A stretch of DNA of 64,000 bases from Phocoena phocoena. Lineage: Eukaryota; Chordata; Mammalia; Artiodactyla; Phocoenidae. The notes beneath the pieces are model-generated. The model saw only the letters and a program-made list of their open reading frames with translations. It was not told the origin of the DNA and did not search any database. Below are positions 42,532 to 54,441 of the stretch, one piece after another. The stretch lies in contig NC_089238.1 of the NCBI RefSeq assembly GCF_963924675.1, positions 57,816,299 through 57,880,298 of the forward strand, read 5' to 3'. Made by a program: the position numbers and the translations under genes. How positions within the stretch are numbered: position 1 is the stretch's first letter; every line of letters begins with the position of its first letter.

Positions 42532-42637
42532 CATCCCCCGTAGGCAAAGAGGCCGCTGTACAGGGCCAGCACGATGTTCCCCACGTCCACTTTGGTGCCT
42601 TCAAACGAGGACTTGGGGTCCAGATTGAACATGTTAC
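42532..42637 (-). CDS. SLC7A5: SLC7A5 exon 3 (TM5-TM6 loop and TM6)
   Basis: Completes Gly222 (G|GT) and encodes 223-256, NMFNLDPKSSFEGT to SGLFAYGG, plus two bases of Trp257. GLFAYGGW is the unwound centre of TM6; Phe252 is the reported gate residue of LAT1. The preceding extracellular loop (223-235) is the part most unlike human in the window. Acceptor cccctgccag, donor ATG|GTAGGT. Confidence 0.98.
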
Positions 42638-43329
42638 CTGGCAGGGGCCAAACAGACAGATAGGGATTCTGGGTTAGAAATCGTGGCACGGAGGCCAAGC
42701 CACAAGTTCCGCAACGTTCCTGGATCAAAATACAGTAATAGACAAAAATGCAACAGATTAAATGCACCTGTGAGCCCCCAGACTCCCAGGGGCCGGGGCA
42801 GGCAGGCAGGGTGAGCGCGGTTCGGCTAGGTCTGAGGCCCCTGGCCCCGCCCACTCGAGATGGGGAGGGCAGCTCTGCAGACCCCCGGCCGGGCAGACAC
42901 CCAGCGCCCATCTGTGCCTGTGGGACAGGATGCCTGGGACGGGCGGGCACCGGGGTGGGTCTGCCTTGCCTGGGCTGCAGGGCGCTGGGCGCCTCAGAGG
43001 ACGCTCCCTGCAGATCTCAAGATGCGGCCCAGTCAGGGCACCTGGGCTGCGTCTCCACTCTCCCCCTTAGTGTTGGGAGCCCAGAGCTGCTAAGCGTAAG
43101 CCAGCCTTCTCGTCTGGGCACACGAGCTCCCGAAGACGACCTGGACCCGCCCTGGGATGCGGCTGCACCCGAGGGGCTGCAGCTGGTGAGGGACGGTGGG
43201 CTCAGCTCTGTTCCCTAACCCAGATGGACGTACTGGGCTCTTGGACACAGGGGGTCGGCTTCTCTGCTGACCATTTCCACCCTGAATGGCTCCAGGCGTC
43301 CTGGGCTTGTGGCTGTTATCGCTCCAACC

Positions 43330-43545
43330 TCTGCCCCTGCCTTCACTGGCACCTCTGCTGTGGCTCCTCTTGTGACCCAAAAGGACACCTGTCATTGGAC
43401 TTAGGGCCCCCCTAACCCAGGATGATCTCAGCTCCATCCTTTCCTTAATTACACCTATAGAGACCCTTTTCCTGAATAAGGCCACATCCACCGATTCCGT
43501 TGGACATGTTTTGGGGGCCACCACTCAATCCAGTATGGTAGACGT
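43330..43545 (-). mobile_element. MLT1-type LTR
   Basis: Antisense on plus: 'ctgtcattggacttagggcc', 'ttaattacacctatagaga', 'aataaggccacatcca', 'catgttttgggggccacc'. It lies in intron 2 in the same orientation as SLC7A5. Confidence 0.65.
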
Positions 43546-44871
43546 GAAATGTGGGGGCCTTAGAAGGGTCCCTGGCTACTAGGACAGTGTCTGGCCCTTT
43601 CTGAGGCTGTTATACCATCCGTGAAATGGCCCCATAACACCCAGGCCCAGAAAGACTCGCTCCATAAGGAGGGACCAGCCTGCCAGCCAGGTGCCGACAG
43701 ACACGGGCAGGGGCTCGGCCAGAGTCCACGGGGTTTTCGTTCCTGGCTCCGCGGCTCTGGGTGCGGCCGTGACACAGGCCCCATGGCTCTGGATATGAGG
43801 GTCTGTGCCCCGTGCTGCCGAGAAGCACATGGTCTAGGACCCGAGGGACCAGGCTGAGACGTGACCCTGGGGCTGCTACATGGGTCACTGCCGCCCGTGG
43901 CTGGAGGATCTGCAGGTCCCTCGGGGGACGGGGGGATGGGGGGATGGAGGACGCCATGCCTTCCGCAAGGGCGATGGCCTTGGTCACCCCAGGAACACAA
44001 CACGGTGATGGTATGAGGAGGAGGTCGAAAAGCGGACCCATGGCAGGGAAGCTCCCATAAAACCCCGTCATTCTACCCAGCCAAAGCCTGCACTTCAAGG
44101 CAGCACTGATTTCCTCTGGCAAACACCGCGGGGGGAGGGGAGGGACCCCAAGTTCCTTTCTGGGTCCAGATGCCCTGGATGCCTGGACTCTGCCCTGCAG
44201 GTGTGCTCAGGCGTGAGCTGGGAGAAGGACTTAGGACGCAGGAGGTCCCTTCCGCTCCCCAGATGAGGCCACGGTCTCGTGATGAGAAAAGGCTCCAGGG
44301 AGGGTGGCACCTCACCCAGCCCGCCACCCACACGTGGATCTGTGTTGGAGGCCCGGGTCCTGAGACCGCCTGGTCACAGGGTGGTCAGCAGGCTGGTGGG
44401 CGGGGGCAGTGCAGAGAGCCGGCTCAGGACAGGGCACCCCAGCACAGCACCCAGGGCCTGGCTGCTCCCCATGGAATGTTCTGGAATGTGCCTTCCTTTA
44501 CATCTGTGAGGAGGGGGAGGGGCATCTGTCCCACAAGTTGGGGAAGCTGAGGCTCAGGCCACCTGCCCACAGACCTGGGTCTGGCCTCCTGAGCAGGCAG
44601 GCAGCTGCTCCCACGACCCCAGGTCTCCAGAAGACCCTGCACCCCTACAGGGTGTCGCTGCTGCCCGTCAGGGTCTTGCAACTACTTCTGGAACATTAAA
44701 GGCCTTTCACAGCAAGGGCTCCTTACAAGTAAGGCACTTGTGATTTTCTCCTCAATCTGCACCATTTCCCCATCAGGACATACTTCGATCTCCTGCTTGT
44801 GCTTCAAGGGGAACTGCTTTTCGCACATGCTGGAAGATAGATCTTGGTGCAGCCATTAAAACTGGCTCCCA

Positions 44872-45166
44872 GGACTTCCCTGGTGGTGCGGTGGTTAAGA
44901 ATCCGCCTGCCAATGCAGGGGACACGGGTTCGAGCCCTGGTTCGGGAAGATCCCACATGCCGCGGAGCAACTAAGCCCGTGCACCACAACTACTGAAGCC
45001 CGCACGCCTAGAACCCACGCTCCGCAACAAGAGAAGCCACCGCGATGAGAAACCTGCACGCCTCAACGAAGAGTAGCCCCCCGCGCGCCACAACTAAAAG
45101 AAAGCCCGCACGCAGCAACTAGGACCCAGTGCGGCCAAAGATAAATAAATAAATAAATATATTTTA
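44872..45166 (+). mobile_element. Long CHR-type SINE
   Basis: Sense on plus (antisense to the gene), with an (AAAT)n tail. Duplication 'aaaactggctccca' at 44858-44871 and, with an extra base, at 45167-45181. Confidence 0.93.
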
Positions 45167-46920
45167 AAAACCTGGCTCCCACCTCGAGCACGATCCTGAA
45201 TTAGTGACACCGTACACACGTGTGCACACACCATGGATACACGCACGTGCGCGTGTGGGCTAGAGACACGGCTACGCAGGAGGACGGGCTGTGCTCTTGC
45301 TGAGAATAAAATTCAAGGCTTGAAATACAGGCTGGGCTTACAGAACCACCGTTTTCAGCCCCGCGGCCTGGGAAGCCTCTGTTTTCATCAAGGGGCTCCG
45401 TGCTAACAGCTTGGAGTCCTGACGTAAACGCGTCATCGCCCTGAGACAGTGGATGGAATTCCTGCTGCAGAACGGTTATTTCCTGGATTTAGAGTGACTT
45501 TGCAGCCTCTGAAACCCCAAGAAAATACTAGCTGCTCTGGCCCAAACGCAGACTGAAGACTCTCACGGGCTCCACTGGGGGCCGCGGTAGGACAGGTGTG
45601 GCCGGGCCGTCCTGCTGGGAGCTCTCTTGGTTATCCGGGGCCTCTTTCCCTGTCTACAAAGCACCCGAACGCCCTGGAGGAAAGTGGGCATCCAGGTGCA
45701 CAGAGGCCAGCACACCCCCTGCTTCTCTCCTGGCACGGTGGTGTGGGGGGGAGGGGGTTGAGGGGGAGCTCCGCCAGGAATGTGGCTGCTTTGGGCTCCC
45801 ATCCACCACTGCAAGTCCCTCTGTGCTGCCCCCTCCCTGTCACCTCCCTCCTGCCGACAGCCAGCGCCCGATTGGGTGCACACATGGGCCCCCTCGGCAG
45901 AACTCCTGGGTCTGTCCAGCCTCCGCCTGAGCTGGAGGGCCGCCTGGATCAGACCCGCAGCCGGGCTGGGCACCCGACCAAACACTGGCCGAGCTCTGCC
46001 CTCCTCTCCACGGGCACCTTGGAATGGGCGCCGGGCCTGCTGGCTCTGCACGGCACTTGGCCCCGGGACCCCCAGGACAGGCACGGCTCGGGGGAGCCCG
46101 CCCGGGGACAGTGGCTCCACCTGCCCGCGCCGCCCGGGCGTCCTGTTGGGGCTGGAGCCCTCACAGCAGCTGGGCTTGCAGAGGTCTGGAGAGCTGGGGG
46201 GGCGTGCGCGGCACCTGCCTGGTAGTCTCCAGAGCAGTAAAAGAAGGGAGGCAGCCACACCCCATGGAATGATGTGTGTCCGCAGCCGCTCGGTGCCTGG
46301 CGGCCACCAAAGGAGACACAAGAAAACCCCCTGGGAGGGCAGATCAGGGCAGATCTCAGACCCCGCACGGTGGTCTCAGCCACCCACCGGCCCCAGCAAC
46401 CAGGGGACATGCGGTGATGGGAGACACTTGGGATTGTCACGGCTGGGGGCGTCATCCAGCGGGTGGAGTCTGGGTGATGCAAATACCCGGCAACACACGA
46501 GACGGCCAACACAGCGAACAGTGCCGGGTGGGATCCCGCTATAGACGGTGCTGGCAGGTGCGTGGCTCATGTCCTCGGCCGTCCCCCCAGTGGACCCCAA
46601 ACCGGGATGCCATCCTTGTTAAAAACACAGAGCTCCAGATGCCGGCCAGACACGGGATGGATGACCTCGTTAACACCCCCACCCGCGCCCATGACCGCCG
46701 AGCTCCCCACTCCAGCTCTGTCCTCATGGGGCCCCCAGGCCCACAGAAGGCAGGCAGGCAGAAAAGTCATCACGATGGACAGATGGGGGAGCACAGGCCC
46801 TCCCGCAGGGGCCGGGGGTGTGGGTCCCCTGGGCCACCCCGTCTCTGGGGCTTCTCGGCAGGCCTCAAAGCCGCCTCTAACTCGCTGCTCACCCAGAAGG
46901 TGGTGCCACCTGGGGTGGGT

Positions 46921-46964
46921 CCCGCCCCGCCCCGCCCCGCCCCGCCCCGCCCCGCCCCGCCCCC
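46921..46964 (+). repeat. (CCCGC)8 pentanucleotide array
   Basis: Eight perfect CCCGC units (46921-46960) followed by CCCC. The minus strand reads as overlapping GC boxes (ggggcgggg) and a run of four-G tracts. Confidence 0.95.
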
Positions 46965-47649
46965 AGGCTCACCCGAGGTGCAGGCACAGGCAGGCCCCGA
47001 GGCCGCTTCATAGGGTCTGCCCATCTCAGAGGGCCGCGGGAAGGTGAAAGCTAGCGCAGAGCCACATCCTGGGCTCTCTGGCAGCCTCGGGAACCAGGCT
47101 GACTGGGGTGGGAGTGTTCACAAGGCCCCAGGAGCCGATTTCAGGGAAAGCAGCCCAGACCCCTGCGTCATGCAGACAGAGCCATGGCAACCCTCGACCC
47201 GGGGGCGCAGGGCACCCCACTCTCAGGAGCTGTGCGCGTGGGGACGGGACCAGGAGCCCCGGGGGATGTGCCAGCCCCTCTGAATCAGAGGACAAGGGCT
47301 CCTCATGGTGTCTGCGTCCCCCCAAGATCCTGCCGGGCTTACGTCACACTCACCAAGGCTTGGCCTGGGCCCGGGCATGGGAACCCACAGTCTCTCAATG
47401 CCCAGCCTGGAGATGGCAGCTGGGGGCAAGCTGGAAAAATGCCAGAGCCTCAGGGTGACCAGGCCGCGCCCTGCCCAGTGCTCTCCCTCCTGCCTCTGCC
47501 CACGGGTACTCCTCCCAGGACGCTGACTGTGAGAAAGTCATTCCCCAAACCAGGGTGGGCGGGTGTCCACTGTGCAGGAACCTTCCACCTGGTCCCTCCT
47601 GAACCCTCTGGGGTTCCACATAATGGTCGTGTATGTGGTAGAGCGCACT

Positions 47650-47985
47650 GCACAGGTTACCCCCAAAGTTCATGTCCCCCCGGAACCTCAGAAGGCGACC
47701 TGCTCTAGAAAAGGATCTTTGCAGATGGAATCAACGCAAGGATCTCAACGTTGAGACCATGGACGAGGGTGGGCCCTAATTCCCCGAGAGCGTCCTTATA
47801 AGACACAGAAACACGGGGGCCACGTGAGGACAGAGGCAGAGTGATGCAGCCACGAGCCCGGGAACCACTGGAGCCGGAAGAGGCAAGCACGCTCCTCCCT
47901 CCAGGTTCCAGACGGAGCCCGGCCTGGTTTTGGACTGCCAGCCCCAAGACCGTGAGGGGGTAACTGCTGTCCTTTTAAGGCCCTG
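47650..47985 (+). mobile_element. MLT1-type LTR
   Basis: Sense copy in intron 2: 'gtacccccaaag'-like start near 47657, 'tgcagatggaatcaacgca', 'gggtgggccctaattccc', 'gagcgtccttataagacac', 'ggccacgtgaggacagag', ending 'tgctgtccttttaaggcc'. Confidence 0.7.
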
Positions 47986-48730
47986 GTCTGTGTCCTGTGC
48001 TGCCCCTGCCCCACAACACCCCCGTTTCCGCTGTGCCTTCACAGGCAAGGTCAGCACATGCCACAGCCGGGGCCTTGGATCCCGCCTCACCATCACGGGC
48101 CAAGCGAGCAGGTGCTTGGCCGTGGGACTGAGCCCCATCTGAGAGTCAGCTCTGTAGGACCCCTGCCCTTAGCGGGTCTCCTGCTCTACCCAGAAACCAG
48201 GCACCCTTGGGAGGCTGCATCCCACAGCTGGCTTGCCGCGGGTCCCTCTTTCCCGTCTCCACACCCCGGGCTGAGCGCACGGTGTCTGGTGCCTATTCTC
48301 CGCTCTGCCTCGGGGCGGGGGTGGTGACGGTGCCCATTCACCGTGGCCAGCGTCTGTCTCCGGTGTCGTCCGTCTTTTAAACTCCTGGAGGAGCTGCCCC
48401 GGGGCCTCAGGATCAGCTTCAAGCCTCAAAGGACCCTCTCTGCACTGCACAGGCTGCAGAGACCCCTGGGCACAAAGTGTGCCCAGCACAGGGCTGTGTG
48501 GCTGCCGCCCCGTCCTGCTGCGGCCCCATCCGAGCAGCTGACCACCCAGGGCATGGGTGAGCAAGGTCGGCAGGGAGAGAGCCAACTTCCAGGCCTTTGG
48601 TCTCATCCCCGAGGGCAGCACAAGCAAAGCATGTGTCTTCCCATCTGTGATGACTCTGGACGCGGAATCTGCAGAGCCACGCAGGCTGATCGAAAGGTCT
48701 CAATTAAAAACAATCAAAGAGCACCCGGAG

Positions 48731-48932
48731 GGCTTCCCTGGTGGCGCAGCGGTTGACAGTCCGCCTGCCGATGCAGGGGACGCGGGTTCGTGCCCCGGTC
48801 CGGGAAGATCCCACATGCCGCGGAGCGGCTGGGCCCGTGAGCCATGGCCGCTGAGCCTGTGCGTCCGGAGCCTGCGCTCCGCAACGGGAGAGGCCACAAC
48901 AGTGAGAGGCCCGCGTACCGCAAAAAAAAAAA
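48731..48932 (+). mobile_element. CHR-2-type SINE
   Basis: Near-consensus copy in intron 2, antisense to the gene. Imperfect 16-bp duplication at about 48716-48731 and 48933-48948. Confidence 0.94.
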
Positions 48933-51900
48933 AAAGAGCGTCCAGAGGAAAGAGCCACTCGCGTCCAAGCCCTCCCGCGGTGGCTGAGGGGTGCCCATGT
49001 CTGCCACGTGACCTGCTGCTCTGGGCATTGGGCGAGGAGCAGACTGGCCCGCCCTCCCCCTCGGCCCCGCCCCTGTCTCCTGGGGCACAGGTGACCGTGG
49101 GGGGAACTGAACCCCAGCCACGTGGCCCCCGTTACAGCACCCTGCGGTCCCAGCATGACCCTGAGCCCCTCTGAGACGGCCTCCATCACAGGGCCCCTAA
49201 GTCCTGCACTAGGGGAGGCCGAGCCCGGGAGCCCCCGAAATGTCTCCCCTCCCTGTGAGGACAACAGCCGGGCTCACAGGCCGCCCAAGCTGCCTGCCCA
49301 CAACCTGAAGACAGTTTCAGGCGGCACCAAGGCCTGGGGCCATGTGGCCACTTCACACGTGAGGACGCCGAGGCTCTAGCAAGCGAAGGCCCTGCTGAGA
49401 CCCAGACCCTCCCAGGACGAGGGTCTCCTCCCTGCCCCCCAGTGCTGGGCCTTCCCCACCAGCTCCGGACACCACCCTGGGACAGGACGCAGGGTGGGCC
49501 GTCCCTCGAGGGAGCTCTCGTCCCCGCACACAGTGCCCATCATCACAGGCCTTGTGGGGTCACGACTGGACCCCGACCCTGCTACAAGCCGGGCAGGGTC
49601 GGGCCACCACTGCTCTGTGGCCTGGGGGCCCACTAACCTAAGAACTAAAACACACACTGTCAAGTGACTGCCAGCCGAGTCCCAGCCCTGCGGGCACGCT
49701 GGCCTTCACAGCTCCATCGGGGCCTCCCCACTGCCAGGATCCCCTTCGGCCCAGGTGGACCCCTGCCACCCCTGCCCTAGGTCACTCCATGGCAGTGCCC
49801 GGACACACATGATCAGCACAGGGGCCAGGAGCCTCCACGCCCAGCTCTCCCGGACACGGGGGCCTACGTCTCAGCGCCAGGTGATCTCGCAGGAACTGCC
49901 ATGGAGGCCAGGGGCCGGGGCCGGGCCTGTCGGTTCCCCCTCCCGTGAGCTCCCCCAGGGGGCACCCTTAACCTGCAGGGTGACACCAGCTGCTCCAACT
50001 GCTCCAGGAGACGCCGGGGGCCCGCCCACCAGAGGACACAGCCGAGCAAAACCACAACGGTCCCATTGCGTGTCCTCTAGGAGGGGCTGGGGCTCAAGGG
50101 ACGAGCCTTCCCCACTCCCACCCTCCAGTCTCAGAATGGCCTGGCCTTGGGCCGTGGGCCTGCTGGGTGTTGTAGGTAAAGGGCCGACAGGGAGAAGTCA
50201 AAGCGGGCACAGAGTGCCCTCGGCCCACCGCTGTCACTCAGCCCTGGTCCTCGGGGCGCCCCCTCCACACCACGTGCCGGGCCTGCTTCTCTCTGCGGCC
50301 GCCCCTGGCCAAGCCTCCGCCACCCACACTTCATGGCCACCGGGCTCTGAAATGCCGGCCTGATTTCAGTGCCCCCCTCCTGAGAAGGCTGGGGGGAATC
50401 CAGAGGCCTCGCGTGGTGCCAGGCCCCGCATGCGTGCCTCCCCCGGCCTCCGGGCCACCTGAGCCCCTCCCGGGCCCTGCAGAGCCAGCCCCGGCCACAC
50501 CAACTCTGAGCCTTCATCCAGCCGTCCCTCTGGCCCTCAGAAGGGCCTTCCTGATCGGGGCCGAGCCCTGCCTGCCCGTCTGCGAGTCTCCTGTGCACAT
50601 GTTTGATGTCCGCACACCAGACACAGCGCGAGCCCCGGACGGCAGGGCCGAGTCCTCAACTGGGTCTCAGCACAGAGCCACACCCGGGGCCTCAGAAACT
50701 TCTGGTGAGGGAGGACAGGAAGGCGGGCAGGACTGCGACGAGGACGAGGCCTGGAACAGAGGCCTGGAACCTGGACCTGCCAGGCTCCACGCCCCAGCCC
50801 CTTCTGCAGCCCCCAGGCCCCCCTCTGGGCACCAGGCAGGCCAGGCGGGGCCAGGCACTGGTAAAGGGCAGAGACGGCACGTGGGCGGGTCTGCGAGATG
50901 CGGGTCATGTCCTCCAGATGCACCGTGGCTCGCAGCCAATCTGGGCACCATCACGCTGAGCCCCTGCCCGAGGGGCCCTGGCCCTTCCGCCAACATTCAG
51001 CATGGGATCCTTGGGGCAGCCGCCCAAGGGGTAAGTCAGGCGACTCTCGTGGGGAAAGGGTTGTTTTCACAAAGTGTCCTCTACAAGGGAGGGCATCCAT
51101 CTGGGAGGGAAACCAGCGGACAGGAATTTTGCAGACACTGCACTGCCTCCCAGGTTCAGAAAGGAATGGCTTCGGGGGGAGGACGTTTTCGATGGCAGTA
51201 GAATTATAAACACGTTATGTATTCAAGCTGAACAAAGGCGCTTTGCTATCCCTGCTGAAATTTGTTTTTACAAAACTCCGGCCCCCCTACATTCTTCACC
51301 AGCCTGTATCTAATCACACCAGCCAAGCAAGACCTTCACCAGCAAGTCCTCTTCAAATGACACTGAACGTGCTCCCCAGCTAGACCGTCTGGTGGGCGCA
51401 GGATGGATTTTTCCTCCTACCCACTGGTTTCCACCCATAAGCTCTGAGTGGCAGGGAGTCCCTCAGCTCCCTTAGTGCCCCCGTCAGCACTCCTGGTACC
51501 TGGAACCCAGCCCGGCCGGGGTCCTCCAGACAAAGTCTTGTCTTTAGGAAGATGCTGGAACCTGAGATCCCAGGAAGCCAGGGGACACAGAGGCTGCTCT
51601 CCCCGCTCCCCGACACACGGGGCTAGGGGGGTGGGGGCGGTGCTGCTCTGTGTCGTCACGGTGACCTCAGCCCCTACGAGACCACAGATCTGTGGCAGCC
51701 ATGCACAAGGCTAGCGTGGGCCTGCCATCCAGCCATCCTGGAGAAGCCAGTACCTCCGTTCACCAAGAGACACCCTCGAGAATGTTCCCAACAGCATCCC
51801 TCTCAGTAGCCAGAAACGGGGAGACTCCACCTGCCCACAGCATAAACTTCGCGTCCCATTCACAAGAACGCGGCCCAGCGGGAAGACACACTGCCACCAA

Positions 51901-52391
51901 ACGCCACTGCATCGGCGCCCATCGTGGGAGGGGTCGGCATGGCGGGCAGCCATCCACAGGGCACGGGGACCCTGCTGGGGGCTGGGGGCACGTTCCCGTG
52001 TGGAAGATCCAGCGGCACCGGCAATAGCGCCTCTCGGCCGTGCTGCTAATGCAGGAGGCGCGTCGCCAAGCTCTCCCCACGAACCACCGCCCACCCCGGT
52101 CACCACCAGGCCCACCCTGTGTGGGCAGGACAGCGGCCTCTGCGTGGCGGACCTGTTTCTCCTGCTGCTCTGGGACGGACGACCCGCCAGGTGACGTGCA
52201 GCCCACCTAACTCAGTGTCAGTGCTTCTCCCGGGACCGCGTGACGCGCCGACTCCAGTGACACCCGTTAGCTAAGGCGGTGGATTAGGGGCCGGGCGCTC
52301 CGAGACGGGGCCCCCTCCCCCTCCCCCCACACGCCCCCAGGCTCAGCAGGGCCTCCCGGGACAGCTGGGAGACCCCAGGGGCTGCACTCAC

Positions 52392-52517
52392 CCTTCCCGA
52401 TCTGGATGAAGCCGAGCAGGATGATCAAGGCCAGCGCCAGGAGTTTGGCCGCGGCGAAGGCGTCCTGGACGCGGGTGGCAGCCTTCACGCTGTAACAATT
52501 GACGGCCGTGAGCAGTA
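52392..52517 (-). CDS. SLC7A5: SLC7A5 exon 2 (end of TM4, TM5)
   Basis: Starts with two bases of a Leu codon whose first base is in exon 1, then [20 protein letters not shown] to IQIGK (181-221) and one base of Gly222. Contains the conserved [14 protein letters not shown] segment with Lys204, a residue implicated in LAT1 gating, followed by TM5 ([16 protein letters not shown]). Acceptor ctgtctccacag, donor AGG|GTGAGT. Ile218 replaces human Val. Everything upstream of residue 180 is outside the window. Confidence 0.98.
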
Positions 52518-52765
52518 CTGTGGAGACAGGGGCAGCGAGTGAGTCCCGCGGAAACGCGGGCAGAGGGGCCGGTGGGGAGAACCCCAGCCCTGAGGTCACA
52601 GGCTGAGAGACAGCTGTGAGCCCAGGTGCCCCCCAGGCTGCCAAAAAGGTCTTTTTGTCCTAATGAATGAATTTCAACACGTCACCGCCACCTGAGTCCC
52701 TCCTGCAGGAGCCCTCGAGGAGAGCGCTGTGCTCAGAGCAGGCTGAACGCCCACACTGCCATCTC

Positions 52766-52789
52766 GGGGCGGCGGGGGGGGGGGCGGGG
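52766..52789 (+). repeat. Poly-G tract
   Basis: ggggcggc followed by 11 or more G and cgggg. Length may be affected by assembly. Confidence 0.8.
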
Positions 52790-54299
52790 TGCTCAGTCAC
52801 CTTTCTGCTCCCACCTGACACTTCAGCACAAGTGTCAGGCTCTCCCACAGGCACCCAAACTTCTCAAGGTGGGAACCCTCTCTTCAGAGGGTCCTCGTAG
52901 GATCCCACAGGGGCACAAGGGGTGCGGCATCACCCTGACAAGTCACGGGGGCTGAAGGAGATGCACAGCCCAGGCTCCCAGTGGTGAGAATAGCAAACGA
53001 GCACGAACTCTGCGGCTGGTGTCACAGCAGATACTAAAGACCCAGACTCCATGCCAGTCACCACCACGGGGAGGGAGAGGAGACACGGGGGGCGGGCAGC
53101 TAAGCCAGGCTCCCCAAATGTGCCGACACACGCAGGCCCCGCCTGGGACCCCAGGGTGACCCTCCAAGTGCTGAGCAGAGGTGGAGGCAGCGCTCAGTCT
53201 TCAGGGACCTCGCCAGCAGCCCCTCTGCAAACTCACCACAGAACAAAATTAGATGAAAACAAAGGCAACAAACCAACACTCAACACCCGTGCCTTCCTAC
53301 TCGGTGGTTCCTACCTGTCGGCCGAGTCGCACGTGGAAACACGCACGCCGTGAGGCCAGCGCTCCAGTGCCCACGCCACTGCTGACGCCAGCTACCCAGG
53401 GAGATGGCTGGGGCGCAAATGGGGCCTTTTATTCTCGGCAGGCTGGCGGTCAAACATTAACCAGCACAGCCTGGACCCAAGGGAAGGGCGTCTGTCCACC
53501 ATGCCCCGCACACACCGGCTTTTCCCAAGGGCTGCGGTGGGTGAGAAAGTCTGGACCGGGCTTCCCTGGGCGGGCAGATGCCATGTGGCTTCTTCCCCCA
53601 GCTAAATCAATTACGTTTACTTTTACAACGTGAGGGAAAGGCCACAACGAAATAAATCCACGCTATTTAACCAGATGAGACCTGACAGTTCAGGTGTGAG
53701 AAAAACAGGAAATGGCCCCCTGAGCTCTGGTTAGGACCGGGGGCCCACACTGCACCCCACCCACGCTTAGTGCTTCCAGAAATTAACTGATACCCAAATA
53801 CCGCCTGCTGTGTCACTTTCTCTTTGCCGCCCTAAGCCTGGCCGATGCAGTGGCTGACCACGACTGTTTGCTACGCCCTCAGGAAGTTCAGGCTGAAAAC
53901 TTTCAAAACCAGTTGCTTTTGGCTGCTACCCCTAAACTGAAACCCTCAGATGTTCCCAGACCAGATATGAAGGCAAAGAGCCGTCACAAATGGACCTGGA
54001 GTGGCCCTCACTCGTGGGGACCCGGGCCGAGTCTGCACCTGTCAGAGGCTCGTGGTAAAATGAGCTGCCTCAGGGTGGTGGCGCTTACACGAGGCTGTGA
54101 GAACGGGGGGACAAAGTATCCATGTCACAGCACTGAAGCCATCTCCGGCAGCAGGAGCTGAGCCCGGCCTCAGATGAGGGGGCCGACGTGTGCAAGGGAC
54201 AAACAGGACCAGTGACCTCCGCCGTGTGGCTCTGGGGTGGACACACTCTCAGTTCGGGCCCTCGGGACCAAGGCAGAGACAGCTGTCCCGTATTAAGTA

Positions 54300-54395
54300 C
54301 ATCAGCACTGCCATTCCCAGCACAGAAGAGGAAACAGAGGCTCAGAGAGGACCCCTGTACACGGTGCTAGGGGCAGACCCAGATCTCTGAGGCCC
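54300..54395 (-). mobile_element. MIR SINE
   Basis: 'gaagaggaaacagaggctca' and 'gagaggacccctgtacacgg' match the antisense MIR core. It lies in intron 1. Confidence 0.6.
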
Positions 54396-54418
54396 GACTG
54401 ATCTCCCACCGCCAGGTC

Positions 54419-54441
54419 GGGGGCGGGGGCGGGGGCGGAGG
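54419..54441 (+). repeat. G-rich (GGGGGC)3 tract
   Basis: Three five-G runs separated by single C, then ggagg; quadruplex-prone although the fourth run is short. Confidence 0.85.

Larger units (their letters stand above)
42638..52391 (-). other. SLC7A5: SLC7A5 intron 2
   Basis: 9,754 bases. Contains an antisense-to-plus MLT1 (43330-43545), two CHR SINEs (44872, 48731), a (CCCGC)8 array (46921), an MLT1 (47650-47985) and a unique AT-richer patch at 51180-51330. Long frames such as 45780-46544 plus are chance frames. Confidence 0.9.

Noticed and set aside
45780..46544. 254-codon plus frame in intron 2
   Set aside because: Overlaps equally long minus-strand frames and has no recognisable domain; chance frame.
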